From the NCBI GenBank assembly GCA_030693535.1, contig JAUYAL010000067.1, positions 1 through 64,000 of the forward strand: a DNA stretch of 64,000 nt. Direction: 5' to 3'. The notes under the pieces were generated by a model, which worked only from the letters and a program-made list of their open reading frames with translations, made no database searches and was not told the DNA's origin. The first letter of the stretch is position 1, and each line of letters opens with the position of its first letter. This DNA is from Methylotenera sp. Lineage in GTDB: Bacteria; Pseudomonadota; Gammaproteobacteria; Burkholderiales; Methylophilaceae. Shown piece after piece: positions 46,619-54,357 of the stretch. Position numbers and translations under genes: made by a program.

Positions 46619-49297
46619 CTACAGTTTTTTATGCACGTTTTTGATGTTACTGTCTTCTAGATTAGTTGAGACAATGAATCCTAAACGCCTCATCAATTTT
46701 AGCATGCTGGCATTATTTTTAAGCACTTCTCCTTCAATACTTTTCAATCCCTTAGTACGTGCAATATCCATCAATGCTTCAATTAATTTTTGAGCAAGCC
46801 CCTTACCTCTCATTGTATCGGCCACGACAAGAGCAAACTCACAACTTTCGCCATCGGGATTAATTGCATAACGTGCAACGCCTAATTCAACCTCTTTCTC
46901 TTGCTCTTCATTGACCGCGATAAGCGCCATTTCACGGCTATAGTCAATTTGTGTGAAACGCACAAGCATTGATACGCTCAATTCCTCAACGCTCTTCATA
47001 AATCTAAAATAGCGTGACTCCTCAGATAAATTTCGTACGAAGTCCTTCACCATCCATACATCTTCTGGGCGAATCGGCCGAATAACAATATTGGATCCAT
47101 CTGCTAACTGCCAATGACTAACTAAATGTGTAGGATATGGATAAATCGCCATGTGCGCATAACGATCAGAGCTAGCACTGCGTGTGCCAAGCACTATTCG
47201 CGCATCTGCAGCTAATATCCCGTTTTCATCTAGTATCAATGGATTGATATCCATTTCCATCAACATCGGTAATTCACAAACCATTTCAGATACGCGAAGC
47301 AATAGACATTCTAAGGCATCCATATTGACAGGAGGCATATTACGAAAAGTACCCAACATTTTGGCTACATGTGTGGCTTGGATAAGATCTTTGACCAAAA
47401 AAGCATTAAGTGGCGGTAGCGCTACAGACTTATCCGCGATAATTTCTACTGTTGTGCCACCTGCTCCAAATGTAATCACAGGGCCAAAAACTGGGTCATT
47501 AGTGACGCCTATCATCAGCTCACGCCCATTCGGTTTTACGATCATAGGTTGTATTGATATACCGTTAATGTGCGCTTTTGGACGACTACGTGACACTCTC
47601 TCGATTATTTCATGATAAGCCGTGCGAACTTCCAGTGCACTGGCAAGATTAAGTGCGACACCACCCACATCTGATTTATGCGTGATATCAGGTGAATTAA
47701 TTTTCATCGCTACTGGAAAGCCCAATTGTTGAGCAATCAACAATGCCTCATTGGCTGATCGGGCAACCATCGTCTGCGCGACTGGAATATGAAAAGCTGA
47801 CAGCAATGCTTTTGATTCCATTTCACCTAAAATTTTACGCTTATCCTGCAAAGCACCTTCAATAATCATGTGTGCACTTTCTACATCAGGCTCACTATGG
47901 TGAGAAAGTGGCCCGGGTACTTGCATTAAAAGTTTTTGGTTTTCATGATATGCCGCTAGAAAAGAGAAAATCTCAACAGCTTCTTCAGGTGTTCTAAAGC
48001 TAGGTTTTTTTGCACGATTAAATAAAGTCCTAGATTCATCAACTTGCTCCTCCCCCATCCAAGCAGTGAGTAAGGGTTTGTGATATTGGTTAGCAAGTTC
48101 TATCACGACTTCGGCAACTTGAAGTGGCTTAGTCATAGCTTGCGGCGTTAATATCGCCAAAACACCATCGACATCAAGATCTTCTAGACATGCTTTTATT
48201 GCCTGCTGATAACGGTCTGCCTGCGCATCACCAATGATATCTACAGGATTACCATGTGACCAATTACTAGGTAGTGTCTGATTCAGCTTTTCGATAGTAA
48301 TATCTGATAAAGTAGCTATAGTCAAACCTAAATCAATCGCGCAGTCTGTCGCCATGATGCCTGGTCCGCCACCATTGGTGACAATTGCCAGTCGCTTGCC
48401 AGTTGGAACAGAACCATAAGAAAGTACTTTAGCAGCGGAAAACAGTTGGTTAACAGTTTGAACGCGAACTACTCCAGCTCGGCGAACAGCCGCATCAAAA
48501 GCATCATCTGATCCTGGGATCAAAGCGGTCTGCGATATTGCTTCTTTTGAAGCGCCTGCATGACGACCCACTTTAACTAAAATAACGGGTTTAATACGTG
48601 CTGCTGCACGAATTGCACTCATAAAACTTCTAGCGTTGTGAATGCTTTCTATATATAACAGGATGCTATGAGTTTTTGAATCCGAGATTAAGTAATCGAG
48701 AATCTCACCAAAATCCACATCCAATGCATCTCCTAAAGATATCACACTGGAAAATCCTACATCGTTGCATTTTGCCCAATCCAAAATAGCACTGCACAAT
48801 GCACCAGACTGTGAAATAAAAGCTATGTTACCTGCTATTGCACTGCCATTATTGAAAGTAGCATTGAGTCCAATGTCTGGCCGCATCACACCCAAACAAT
48901 TCGGGCCAATAAGTCGAATGCCATAATGCTGAGCAATTTCTAGTAAGGCAATCTCCAAGGCTTTACTTGCAGACCCAGTTTCTCCAAATCCAGCTGTAAT
49001 GATTACAGCCGCCTTCACATTGTGTTTTCCACAGTCCTCAATAATAGCTAACATCGACTCTGGGGGCGTAGCAATCACAGCCAATTCAATTGGCGCCGAA
49101 ATATCTGAAATTGATGAATACGCCTTACAACCCTGAATTTCTGAATCACTGATATTTATTGGGTAAAGCTTGCCCTTAAATCCGCTTTTAAGCATATTTA
49201 GAAAGACAATTTGCCCGACAGTATCAATATTATTGCTCGCGCCAAATACGGCCACAGAATTAGGTGAGAACAATGGCTTGAGATGATGCTGACTCAT
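46619..49297 (-). CDS. Pat-type protein lysine acetyltransferase (ADP-forming acyl-CoA synthetase-like plus GNAT)
   Basis: Protein of 892 residues. An N-terminal CoA-binding domain (VFGASNNIDTVGQIVF), succinyl-CoA-ligase-like domains (GPNCLGVMRPDIGLNATF; TNGGGPGIMATD), an ATP-grasp domain (VAMKINSPDITHKSDVGGVALNL) and a C-terminal GNAT domain (about 730-880; VADTMRGKGLAQKLIEAL) form the layout of PatZ/YfiQ/Pka, which acetylates acetyl-CoA synthetase and other enzymes. The active-site His of true ADP-forming synthetases would have to be checked; the layout favours acetyltransferase. It is probably co-transcribed with the deacetylase gene. The tandem repeats at 49422-49628 lie upstream, between it and the polyhydroxybutyrate operon. 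Confidence 0.9.
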   Translation of the reverse strand: MSQHHLKPLFSPNSVAVFGASNNIDTVGQIVFLNMLKSGFKGKLYPINISDSEIQGCKAYSSISDISAPIELAVIATPPESMLAIIEDCGKHNVKAAVIITAGFGETGSASKALEIALLEIAQHYGIRLIGPNCLGVMRPDIGLNATFNNGSAIAGNIAFISQSGALCSAILDWAKCNDVGFSSVISLGDALDVDFGEILDYLISDSKTHSILLYIESIHNARSFMSAIRAAARIKPVILVKVGRHAGASKEAISQTALIPGSDDAFDAAVRRAGVVRVQTVNQLFSAAKVLSYGSVPTGKRLAIVTNGGGPGIMATDCAIDLGLTIATLSDITIEKLNQTLPSNWSHGNPVDIIGDAQADRYQQAIKACLEDLDVDGVLAILTPQAMTKPLQVAEVVIELANQYHKPLLTAWMGEEQVDESRTLFNRAKKPSFRTPEEAVEIFSFLAAYHENQKLLMQVPGPLSHHSEPDVESAHMIIEGALQDKRKILGEMESKALLSAFHIPVAQTMVARSANEALLIAQQLGFPVAMKINSPDITHKSDVGGVALNLASALEVRTAYHEIIERVSRSRPKAHINGISIQPMIVKPNGRELMIGVTNDPVFGPVITFGAGGTTVEIIADKSVALPPLNAFLVKDLIQATHVAKMLGTFRNMPPVNMDALECLLLRVSEMVCELPMLMEMDINPLILDENGILAADARIVLGTRSASSDRYAHMAIYPYPTHLVSHWQLADGSNIVIRPIRPEDVWMVKDFVRNLSEESRYFRFMKSVEELSVSMLVRFTQIDYSREMALIAVNEEQEKEVELGVARYAINPDGESCEFALVVADTMRGKGLAQKLIEALMDIARTKGLKSIEGEVLKNNASMLKLMRRLGFIVSTNLEDSNIKNVHKKL

Positions 49298-49421
49298 GAT
49301 TTTCTATCTTTTTATAATTTAACAGTAAGCACTATATTAGCGCATAAGAATTTATTTATTTGACTAATACTAAAGAAATCAATACTTACACTTAGCCTTA
49401 TTTATTGATGACTAACAATGA

Positions 49422-49529
49422 TTTTGCTTTTGCTTTTGCTTTTGCTTTTGCTTTTGCTTTTGCTTTTGCTTTTGCTTTTGCTTTTGCTTTTGCTTTTGCT
49501 TTTGCTTTTGCTTTTGCTTTTGCTTTTGC
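49422..49529. repeat. 18 exact copies of the hexamer TTTTGC
   Basis: A perfect 108-bp microsatellite, directly followed by the heptamer array. It lies between the divergent acetyltransferase gene and the polyhydroxybutyrate operon, not in a coding region. Slippage would change promoter spacing in either direction. The whole 49298-49831 gap otherwise holds only the promoter at 49771 and no gene. Confidence 0.98.
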
Positions 49530-49530
49530 A

Positions 49531-49628
49531 ATATCTTATATAAGATATAAGATATAAGATATAAGATATAAGATATAAGATATAAGATATAAGATATAAG
49601 ATATAAGATATAAGATATAAGATATAAG
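49531..49628. repeat. 13 exact copies of the heptamer ATATAAG, headed by an inverted copy
   Basis: Unspaced tandem heptamers fill 49538-49628; the preceding ATATCTT (49531-49537) makes the left end a palindrome, ATATCTTATATAAGATAT. The array is about 145-235 bp upstream of the -35 box at 49771. The first gene of the operon encodes a ribbon-helix-helix protein; omega-type ribbon-helix-helix repressors bind unspaced 7-bp repeats. Confidence 0.98.
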
Positions 49629-49770
49629 TTTAAATGTATACTGACATACTAATCAGATTTTGTCTTAATAATATTTGCTTGTAAGAATTATCAAATGACA
49701 ATAATTACAACATTCAAGTTCAGTGAGTTATAAATATTTAAATTATTTAGAAAAATATTTCTATTTGTTG

Positions 49771-49798
49771 TTGACAAGTATTACTTTTGTAATACAAT
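49771..49798 (+). promoter_or_regulatory. Promoter with overlapping operator before the polyhydroxybutyrate operon
   Basis: TTGACA (49771-49776), a 16-bp spacer and TACAAT (49793-49798) form a strong sigma-70 promoter about 35 bp before the ATG. GTATTAC-TTTT-GTAATAC (49778-49795), a perfect inverted repeat, fills the spacer and overlaps the -10, ideal for repression. AGTATTACTTTTGTAA here and AGTAGTACTTTCGTAA at 55645-55660 match at 14 of 16 bases. Confidence 0.75.
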
Positions 49799-49831
49799 AA
49801 GAATACTTTAGAAACATTAATTGGAATAACA

Positions 49832-50176
49832 ATGGCACTTAAACCTATCACTATCAGGTTAGACGAAGAAGAATACGAAAAACTTAAAGCTCATTTAGAA
49901 GCTTTTGGCGACCCAGATATCAACGTTGCATACGTTGTGAGGTCGTATATCCGTGACCTCAACAGGTCTCTGCCATTTATGCTTACCTCAGGCTGGGATT
50001 TGAAAAATTACTTTGGCATGCTGGGTTCGTGGCTTAAACAGTTTGGTGCGATGAAAGATGCAGACATGTTTAAGATGATGAGTAATCCTTGGCAAATTTG
50101 GTCACCTAGCAGTTCCGGACCAGTGACTGATGATGTGAATTTAGATCGAACATCTAAACCAAAACAAGCAAATTAA
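49832..50176 (+). CDS. Ribbon-helix-helix protein, candidate regulator of polyhydroxybutyrate genes
   Basis: Protein of 114 residues. The N-terminal part KPITIRLDEEEYEKLKAHLE followed by NVAYVVRSYIRDLNRSL (about residues 4-50) reads as a beta-strand, helix, helix unit of the CopG/Arc/omega type. The rest (LPFMLTSGWDLKNYFGMLGSWLKQFG and a Ser/Pro/Lys tail) is unusual for the family and amphipathic, possibly touching the granule surface. I do not recognise a named family. It heads the operon with two phasin-like genes, phaE and phaC, behind a heptamer array. By analogy with PhaR it could be a granule-sensing autorepressor, but this is inference. Confidence 0.6.
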   Translation: MALKPITIRLDEEEYEKLKAHLEAFGDPDINVAYVVRSYIRDLNRSLPFMLTSGWDLKNYFGMLGSWLKQFGAMKDADMFKMMSNPWQIWSPSSSGPVTDDVNLDRTSKPKQAN

Positions 50177-50191
50177 TAAAGGAAGTTAGCC

Positions 50192-50635
50192 ATGATAACA
50201 GACCAACAAATGCGCATGATGATAGAAATGTTTTCTAATCCAATGTTTAAACAAGGTGCAAATGAGTTTTTGAAAATTGCACAGCAACAGGGCATGGAAG
50301 CCGCAAACAAGTTTTGGGGAATTTCCTCAGAATCACAATCGTTTCCAGGGGTAGACAAAATGATGGAGCGTATGGCAGATTTCTACCAAACGTTAGGTTT
50401 TGTTCCTCAAGCAAAGTACGACGAGTTAATGAAGCAATATGCAAGCCTTAAAGCTGAGAACCAACTATTAACCGACACCATTCGCGAATTACAACAGCGC
50501 TTTATAGCAGAAAATAGTGCTAAAGCCCAACAGGCATGGCAAGAGGTTGTTGACAAACAATTGGAAATGAGTCGTGAAGTTACAAAGAGTTTTTTTGATG
50601 TACTAAAGCAATCTTCGCCCACCAAAGGCGAGTAA
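50192..50635 (+). CDS. Granule-associated-type protein in the pha operon (unrecognised family)
   Basis: Protein of 147 residues, helical throughout, with a coiled coil at about 85-115 (QYASLKAENQLLTDTIRELQ). It ends in KQLEMSREVTKSFFDVLK, nearly repeated in the next protein (KQLEISREVLKSFIDIAN). A role as phasin or synthase-associated subunit is likely from context; the family is not recognised. It starts at the ATG at 50192 with AAAGGAA upstream, 15 bp after the ribbon-helix-helix gene. Confidence 0.6.
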   Translation: MITDQQMRMMIEMFSNPMFKQGANEFLKIAQQQGMEAANKFWGISSESQSFPGVDKMMERMADFYQTLGFVPQAKYDELMKQYASLKAENQLLTDTIRELQQRFIAENSAKAQQAWQEVVDKQLEMSREVTKSFFDVLKQSSPTKGE

Positions 50636-50663
50636 TTTTTTTTAAACTTTGAAAGGAAATAAA

Positions 50664-51023
50664 ATGATAGACAAACAACTTGAGTATTTTGATGCTTTAA
50701 CTTCAACACAGAAACAAGTGTTTAACAATCTTCTAAACGCTCAAAAAGATTTACGAGTTCAGTGGATGGATGCTATCGGTAAAACACATGCTGCATTCAC
50801 TAGCATTCCTGGTTTACCAGAAACACCGCAAACTAAAGAAGCATTGAATCAATTTAATACTTGGTTCAGCACAGTCGCAAGCAACTCACAAAGCGCAACT
50901 GAAGAAGCTCTTAAAGTTCAGGAGAATTGTATTAGCGCCTATGAGAAGCAATTAGAAATTAGTCGTGAAGTTTTAAAAAGCTTCATTGATATTGCTAATC
51001 CTGCTAAAACAAAAGCTAAATAA
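50664..51023 (+). CDS. Phasin-like protein
   Basis: Small helical protein of 119 residues (FDALTSTQKQVFNNLLNAQK; FNTWFSTVASNSQSATEEAL; KQLEISREVLKSFIDIA). Size, amphipathic helices and position between granule genes fit a phasin, which coats polyhydroxybutyrate granules. Its last 25 residues resemble those of the preceding protein. The ATG at 50664 with GAAAGGAAAT upstream is a better start than an in-frame TTG at 50649. Confidence 0.65.
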   Translation: MIDKQLEYFDALTSTQKQVFNNLLNAQKDLRVQWMDAIGKTHAAFTSIPGLPETPQTKEALNQFNTWFSTVASNSQSATEEALKVQENCISAYEKQLEISREVLKSFIDIANPAKTKAK

Positions 51024-51047
51024 AAACCACCTAGTTTAAGTTACTTA

Positions 51048-51075
51048 CCGTTGAAGACCCCTCGGTCTCCAACGG
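51048..51075 (+). terminator. Hairpin between the phasin-like gene and phaE
   Basis: CCGTTGAAGACC (51048-51059) pairs with GGTCTCCAACGG (51064-51075) with one mismatch, loop CCTC, and only weak T content after it. It may be a partial terminator or RNA-stabilising hairpin that keeps small granule proteins in excess over the synthase. Confidence 0.5.
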
Positions 51076-51133
51076 GAGTTCTTACTTAATAACAAGCACC
51101 TAGACTACTGGGTGAGATAAAAAAGGAATGATA

Positions 51134-52171
51134 GTGGAAATCCCTAATGATTACTTTGACAGCTGGATAAAAACACAACAACAAGCTTTTTCTTCTCTGC
51201 GCGATCAAGCACTTCAAATGCAGTCGTTTTTCCCTAATAGTGGCGCAACATTGGATAACCCTTTTACAAACTGGGCTAAATCGGCATTTCAAGCGTTCCC
51301 AATGGGTGCAGATGCTAATTTAACCAAAGATACTTTTAGTAAAACGCTATATGGTAATGAAGCGATGCAGAAGCTATATGAACTATGGCAACCAATGCTA
51401 AATGCAATTAAAAACAAGACGATTGACCCAAACAATTACACTGACTTAACAGATCCAGCTAAAATTAAGCAACTGTTTGACAAGTTGTTTAGCTTTGATC
51501 TTGACGCAATGAACCAATTGCAAAAGCAAACCGCTCAATATGCTGATACTTACCAACAATTTGGCAAACCTTGGGTTGATGCAGCAAAATCACGGTCTAG
51601 CAATTTCACACATAATGATTTTCAACCAGAAGCTTTAGTTTTACAGATGCAAGCAGCGTACGCCATGTTTGAAAACACCACAGGCAAGATATTCAGCACA
51701 CCAGCAGTAGGTAAAGACCGTGAAAAAATGGAATTAATGACGAAATGTGCTAAAGCAATGTCTAACTTTGCAGCCAACAATATTGAATACCAAAAAATGA
51801 TGCACATGACAGGTCAAGATGCCATGCAGGCTGTGGTTAAAACACTTGCGGAAAAATTGGAAGCTGGTGAAAAGTTCGAGAAATTTGACGAGTTTTTTGC
51901 ATTGTGGATTGATACTAATGAAAAAACCTTTAATAAACTATTTCAAACGAAAGCATTCTCACAAAAACGTAATGCAATGACAGAAGCAGGCTTCGAAGCT
52001 CGCAAACTTTACAACGAAATTGTTGAAAATGAACTTGCGGGTTTTCCTATCGCGCGCCGTTCTGAAATGGATGAAGTTTATAAATTAGTCTACGATTTAC
52101 GCAAACAATTAAAAAGCATGGAATCACAAATTCAAGAATTGAAAATTTCAGCATCGAAAACTAAGGAATAA
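51134..52171 (+). CDS. phaE: Class III polyhydroxyalkanoate synthase subunit PhaE
   Basis: Non-catalytic partner of the class III synthase, 345 residues, required for PhaC activity. The N-terminal half shows WQPMLNAIKNKT; the C-terminal half carries PIARRSEMDEVYKLVYDLRKQLKSME, the conserved PhaE end, with a coiled coil. I favour the GTG at 51134, six bases after AGGA; the ATG at 51128 is one base from it. phaC follows after 5 bp, as usual for the class. Confidence 0.9.
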   Translation: MEIPNDYFDSWIKTQQQAFSSLRDQALQMQSFFPNSGATLDNPFTNWAKSAFQAFPMGADANLTKDTFSKTLYGNEAMQKLYELWQPMLNAIKNKTIDPNNYTDLTDPAKIKQLFDKLFSFDLDAMNQLQKQTAQYADTYQQFGKPWVDAAKSRSSNFTHNDFQPEALVLQMQAAYAMFENTTGKIFSTPAVGKDREKMELMTKCAKAMSNFAANNIEYQKMMHMTGQDAMQAVVKTLAEKLEAGEKFEKFDEFFALWIDTNEKTFNKLFQTKAFSQKRNAMTEAGFEARKLYNEIVENELAGFPIARRSEMDEVYKLVYDLRKQLKSMESQIQELKISASKTKE

Positions 52172-52176
52172 CAGTC

Positions 52177-53421
52177 ATGATCAATCCGTTCTCAAATATT
52201 GATGCTAAATTAACTATGAAGCATTTAGGCGAATTCAATAGCAAACTCATGAAAGGCGTTGAATTACTTACTGACATTGAAGAAATTGACGTGGGCACAG
52301 CGACCAAACATTTAATCTACGAAGAAGATAAGCTCAAACTCTATCGCTACAAACCAGAAACTGATAAAGCTTGTGGCGTTCCAGTTTTAGTAGTCTATGC
52401 ACTGGTTAACCGTCCTTATATGTTGGATATTCAGCCGGACCGTAGCTTTATTCGCAACCTACTTAAACTAGGCCTAGATGTATACATTATTGATTGGGGT
52501 TACCCAACGCAGTCTGACCGCTACTTAAGTATGGATGACTATATCAATGGCTATATCGACAATTGTGTAGAAGCTGTTCGTAAAAATGCAAAAAGCGAGA
52601 AAGTAAGTCTAATGGGCGTTTGTCAGGGCGGTACATTCTCAGCGATTTATTCAGCGTTGCATCCAGAAAAAGTACAAAACCTGATTACACTCGTTGCGCC
52701 ATTTGATTTCTCGACTAATGATGGCCTGCTATTCAACTGGTCGAAAACAATGGACGTTGATGCATTAGTTGATGCTTATGGAGTAGTTCCAGGTAATATT
52801 CTAAACGATGGATTTCTGATGTTAATGCCATTCAATTTGAATATCAAAAAATATATTGATATGCTGGACGTGATGGAAGATAAGGAAAAATTACTTAACT
52901 TCCTACGTATGGAAAAATGGATTTTTGACAGTCCAGGCCAAGCAGGTGAATGCTTACGTCAGTTTGTTAAAGACTGTTACCAGGGTAACAAATTAGTCAA
53001 AGGCAAACTTAAACTAGGTGGAAAATCTGTTGATTTAGGCAAAATCACCATGCCTATTTTGAACATATATGCTTCTGCTGACCATCTCGTTCCGCCTGCC
53101 GCCACCAAGCCATTTAATGACTTAGTTGGCTCCAAAGATAAAACTTTGTATGAGTTCCAAGGTGGTCACATTGGCGTATTTGTTGGTTCACGCTCACAAA
53201 AAGAATTAGCACCTGCTATTTCTAAATGGTTAATACAGCGGGATACTCCAGTTCCAGTTAAGACTACTCAGGTTAAAGATGCACCTGCTAAAATGACAGA
53301 AAAACTAGCTGAGCCGGAAGCTGTTAAAGCTACTTTAATGCCTAAAGTAGCTACTAAACCTGTAGCTGCTAAAAAAGCAAGTGCAACGAAAACACCCGTT
53401 AATAAGCCGACTAAATCTTGA
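52177..53421 (+). CDS. phaC: Class III polyhydroxyalkanoate synthase subunit PhaC
   Basis: Polymerises 3-hydroxyacyl-CoA into polyhydroxybutyrate. The alpha/beta-hydrolase triad is intact and numbered as in the Allochromatium vinosum enzyme: C149 in GVCQGG, D302 in ASADHLVPP and H331 in GGHIGVF. The core ends near residue 357; an extra tail of about 55 residues rich in Lys, Ala and Pro (KPVAAKKASATK type) is added, unlike the ~355-residue class III norm, and may bind DNA or granule-associated protein. It ends at a strong terminator facing phaB. Confidence 0.96.
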   Translation: MINPFSNIDAKLTMKHLGEFNSKLMKGVELLTDIEEIDVGTATKHLIYEEDKLKLYRYKPETDKACGVPVLVVYALVNRPYMLDIQPDRSFIRNLLKLGLDVYIIDWGYPTQSDRYLSMDDYINGYIDNCVEAVRKNAKSEKVSLMGVCQGGTFSAIYSALHPEKVQNLITLVAPFDFSTNDGLLFNWSKTMDVDALVDAYGVVPGNILNDGFLMLMPFNLNIKKYIDMLDVMEDKEKLLNFLRMEKWIFDSPGQAGECLRQFVKDCYQGNKLVKGKLKLGGKSVDLGKITMPILNIYASADHLVPPAATKPFNDLVGSKDKTLYEFQGGHIGVFVGSRSQKELAPAISKWLIQRDTPVPVKTTQVKDAPAKMTEKLAEPEAVKATLMPKVATKPVAAKKASATKTPVNKPTKS

Positions 53422-53441
53422 CACATTAGTTATTTCCCAAA

Positions 53442-53481
53442 AACTAAAAGCCCCACAAAATGAACTGCGGGGCTTTTAGTT
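53442..53481. terminator. Bidirectional terminator between phaC and phaB
   Basis: AACTAAAAGCCCC (53442-53454) pairs perfectly with GGGGCTTTTAGTT (53469-53481); A/T flanks both ways serve both convergent units. Confidence 0.9.
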
Positions 53482-53518
53482 ATTACCTAGTCACCAATAA
53501 GCTTGACTACACGATCAA

Positions 53519-54262
53519 TTAACACATATGTTGACCGCCATTAATAGCGATATTAGCCCCGGTGATGAAAGCAGCATCTTCAGAAGCCAAATACGAAACC
53601 AACTTTGCGATTTCTTCTGGCTTACCTAAACGACCAACTGGAATACCAGAAACAATTTGGTCCCGGACTTCTTGCTTGATAGCCATGACCATTTCAGTAC
53701 CGATATATCCAGGTGAAATGGTATTTACAGTAATCCCTTTTGCAGCCGTTTCTTGCGCTAGCGCCTTAGTAAAACCATGCATACCTGCTTTTGCTGCAGA
53801 GTAATTAGCTTGGCCAAACTGCCCTTTTTGTCCGTTTATAGAAGACATGTTAATCACACGACCCCAACCTGCCGCCAACATATCATCCACCACTTGGCGT
53901 GTCACATTAAAAACGCTGTTGAGATTAATATTAAGAACGTCCATCCAGTTTTCTAGTGGCATTTTCTTAAACATGCCATCTTTGGTAATACCTGCGTTAT
54001 TCACTAATACACTTACAGTACCCACTTCAGCTTTAACTTTTGCCATCATCGCAACACATGATTCATAATTAGATACGTCACCCATAGCAATATGCATATC
54101 TCTACCTGCCGCACGCTCCGCAACCAACCAAGCTTGAGCTTTTTCTTCTTCTGGCGCTATGTAATTCGCTACTACCGTAAAACCATCTGATGCCAGTTGT
54201 CTGCAAATACAACTGCCGATACCGCCTGTGCCGCCTGTTACTAATGCTATACGTTTAGTCAT
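53519..54262 (-). CDS. phaB: Acetoacetyl-CoA reductase
   Basis: NADPH-dependent short-chain dehydrogenase of 247 residues making (R)-3-hydroxybutyryl-CoA. The cofactor motif is TGGTGGIG, the catalytic set is Ser in NMSSINGQKGQFGQANYSAAK with Tyr and Lys of YSAAK, and the end is AINGGQHM, typical of PhaB. It is the second gene after phaA. Confidence 0.95.
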   Translation of the reverse strand: MTKRIALVTGGTGGIGSCICRQLASDGFTVVANYIAPEEEKAQAWLVAERAAGRDMHIAMGDVSNYESCVAMMAKVKAEVGTVSVLVNNAGITKDGMFKKMPLENWMDVLNINLNSVFNVTRQVVDDMLAAGWGRVINMSSINGQKGQFGQANYSAAKAGMHGFTKALAQETAAKGITVNTISPGYIGTEMVMAIKQEVRDQIVSGIPVGRLGKPEEIAKLVSYLASEDAAFITGANIAINGGQHMC

Positions 54263-54357
54263 GTTTCTCTCCTGAAATTCAAATTTTGTAATAAATTTTT
54301 AGCCATAAAAAAATAGCTTAATTTTCGTCTTGGTTTTTTGCTTACGTGACTTCGGTT

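Noticed and set aside
49422..49628. Regular repeats that might be read as a CRISPR array
   Set aside because: The repeats are 6 and 7 bp and have no spacers, and no cas genes are nearby; they are microsatellites.
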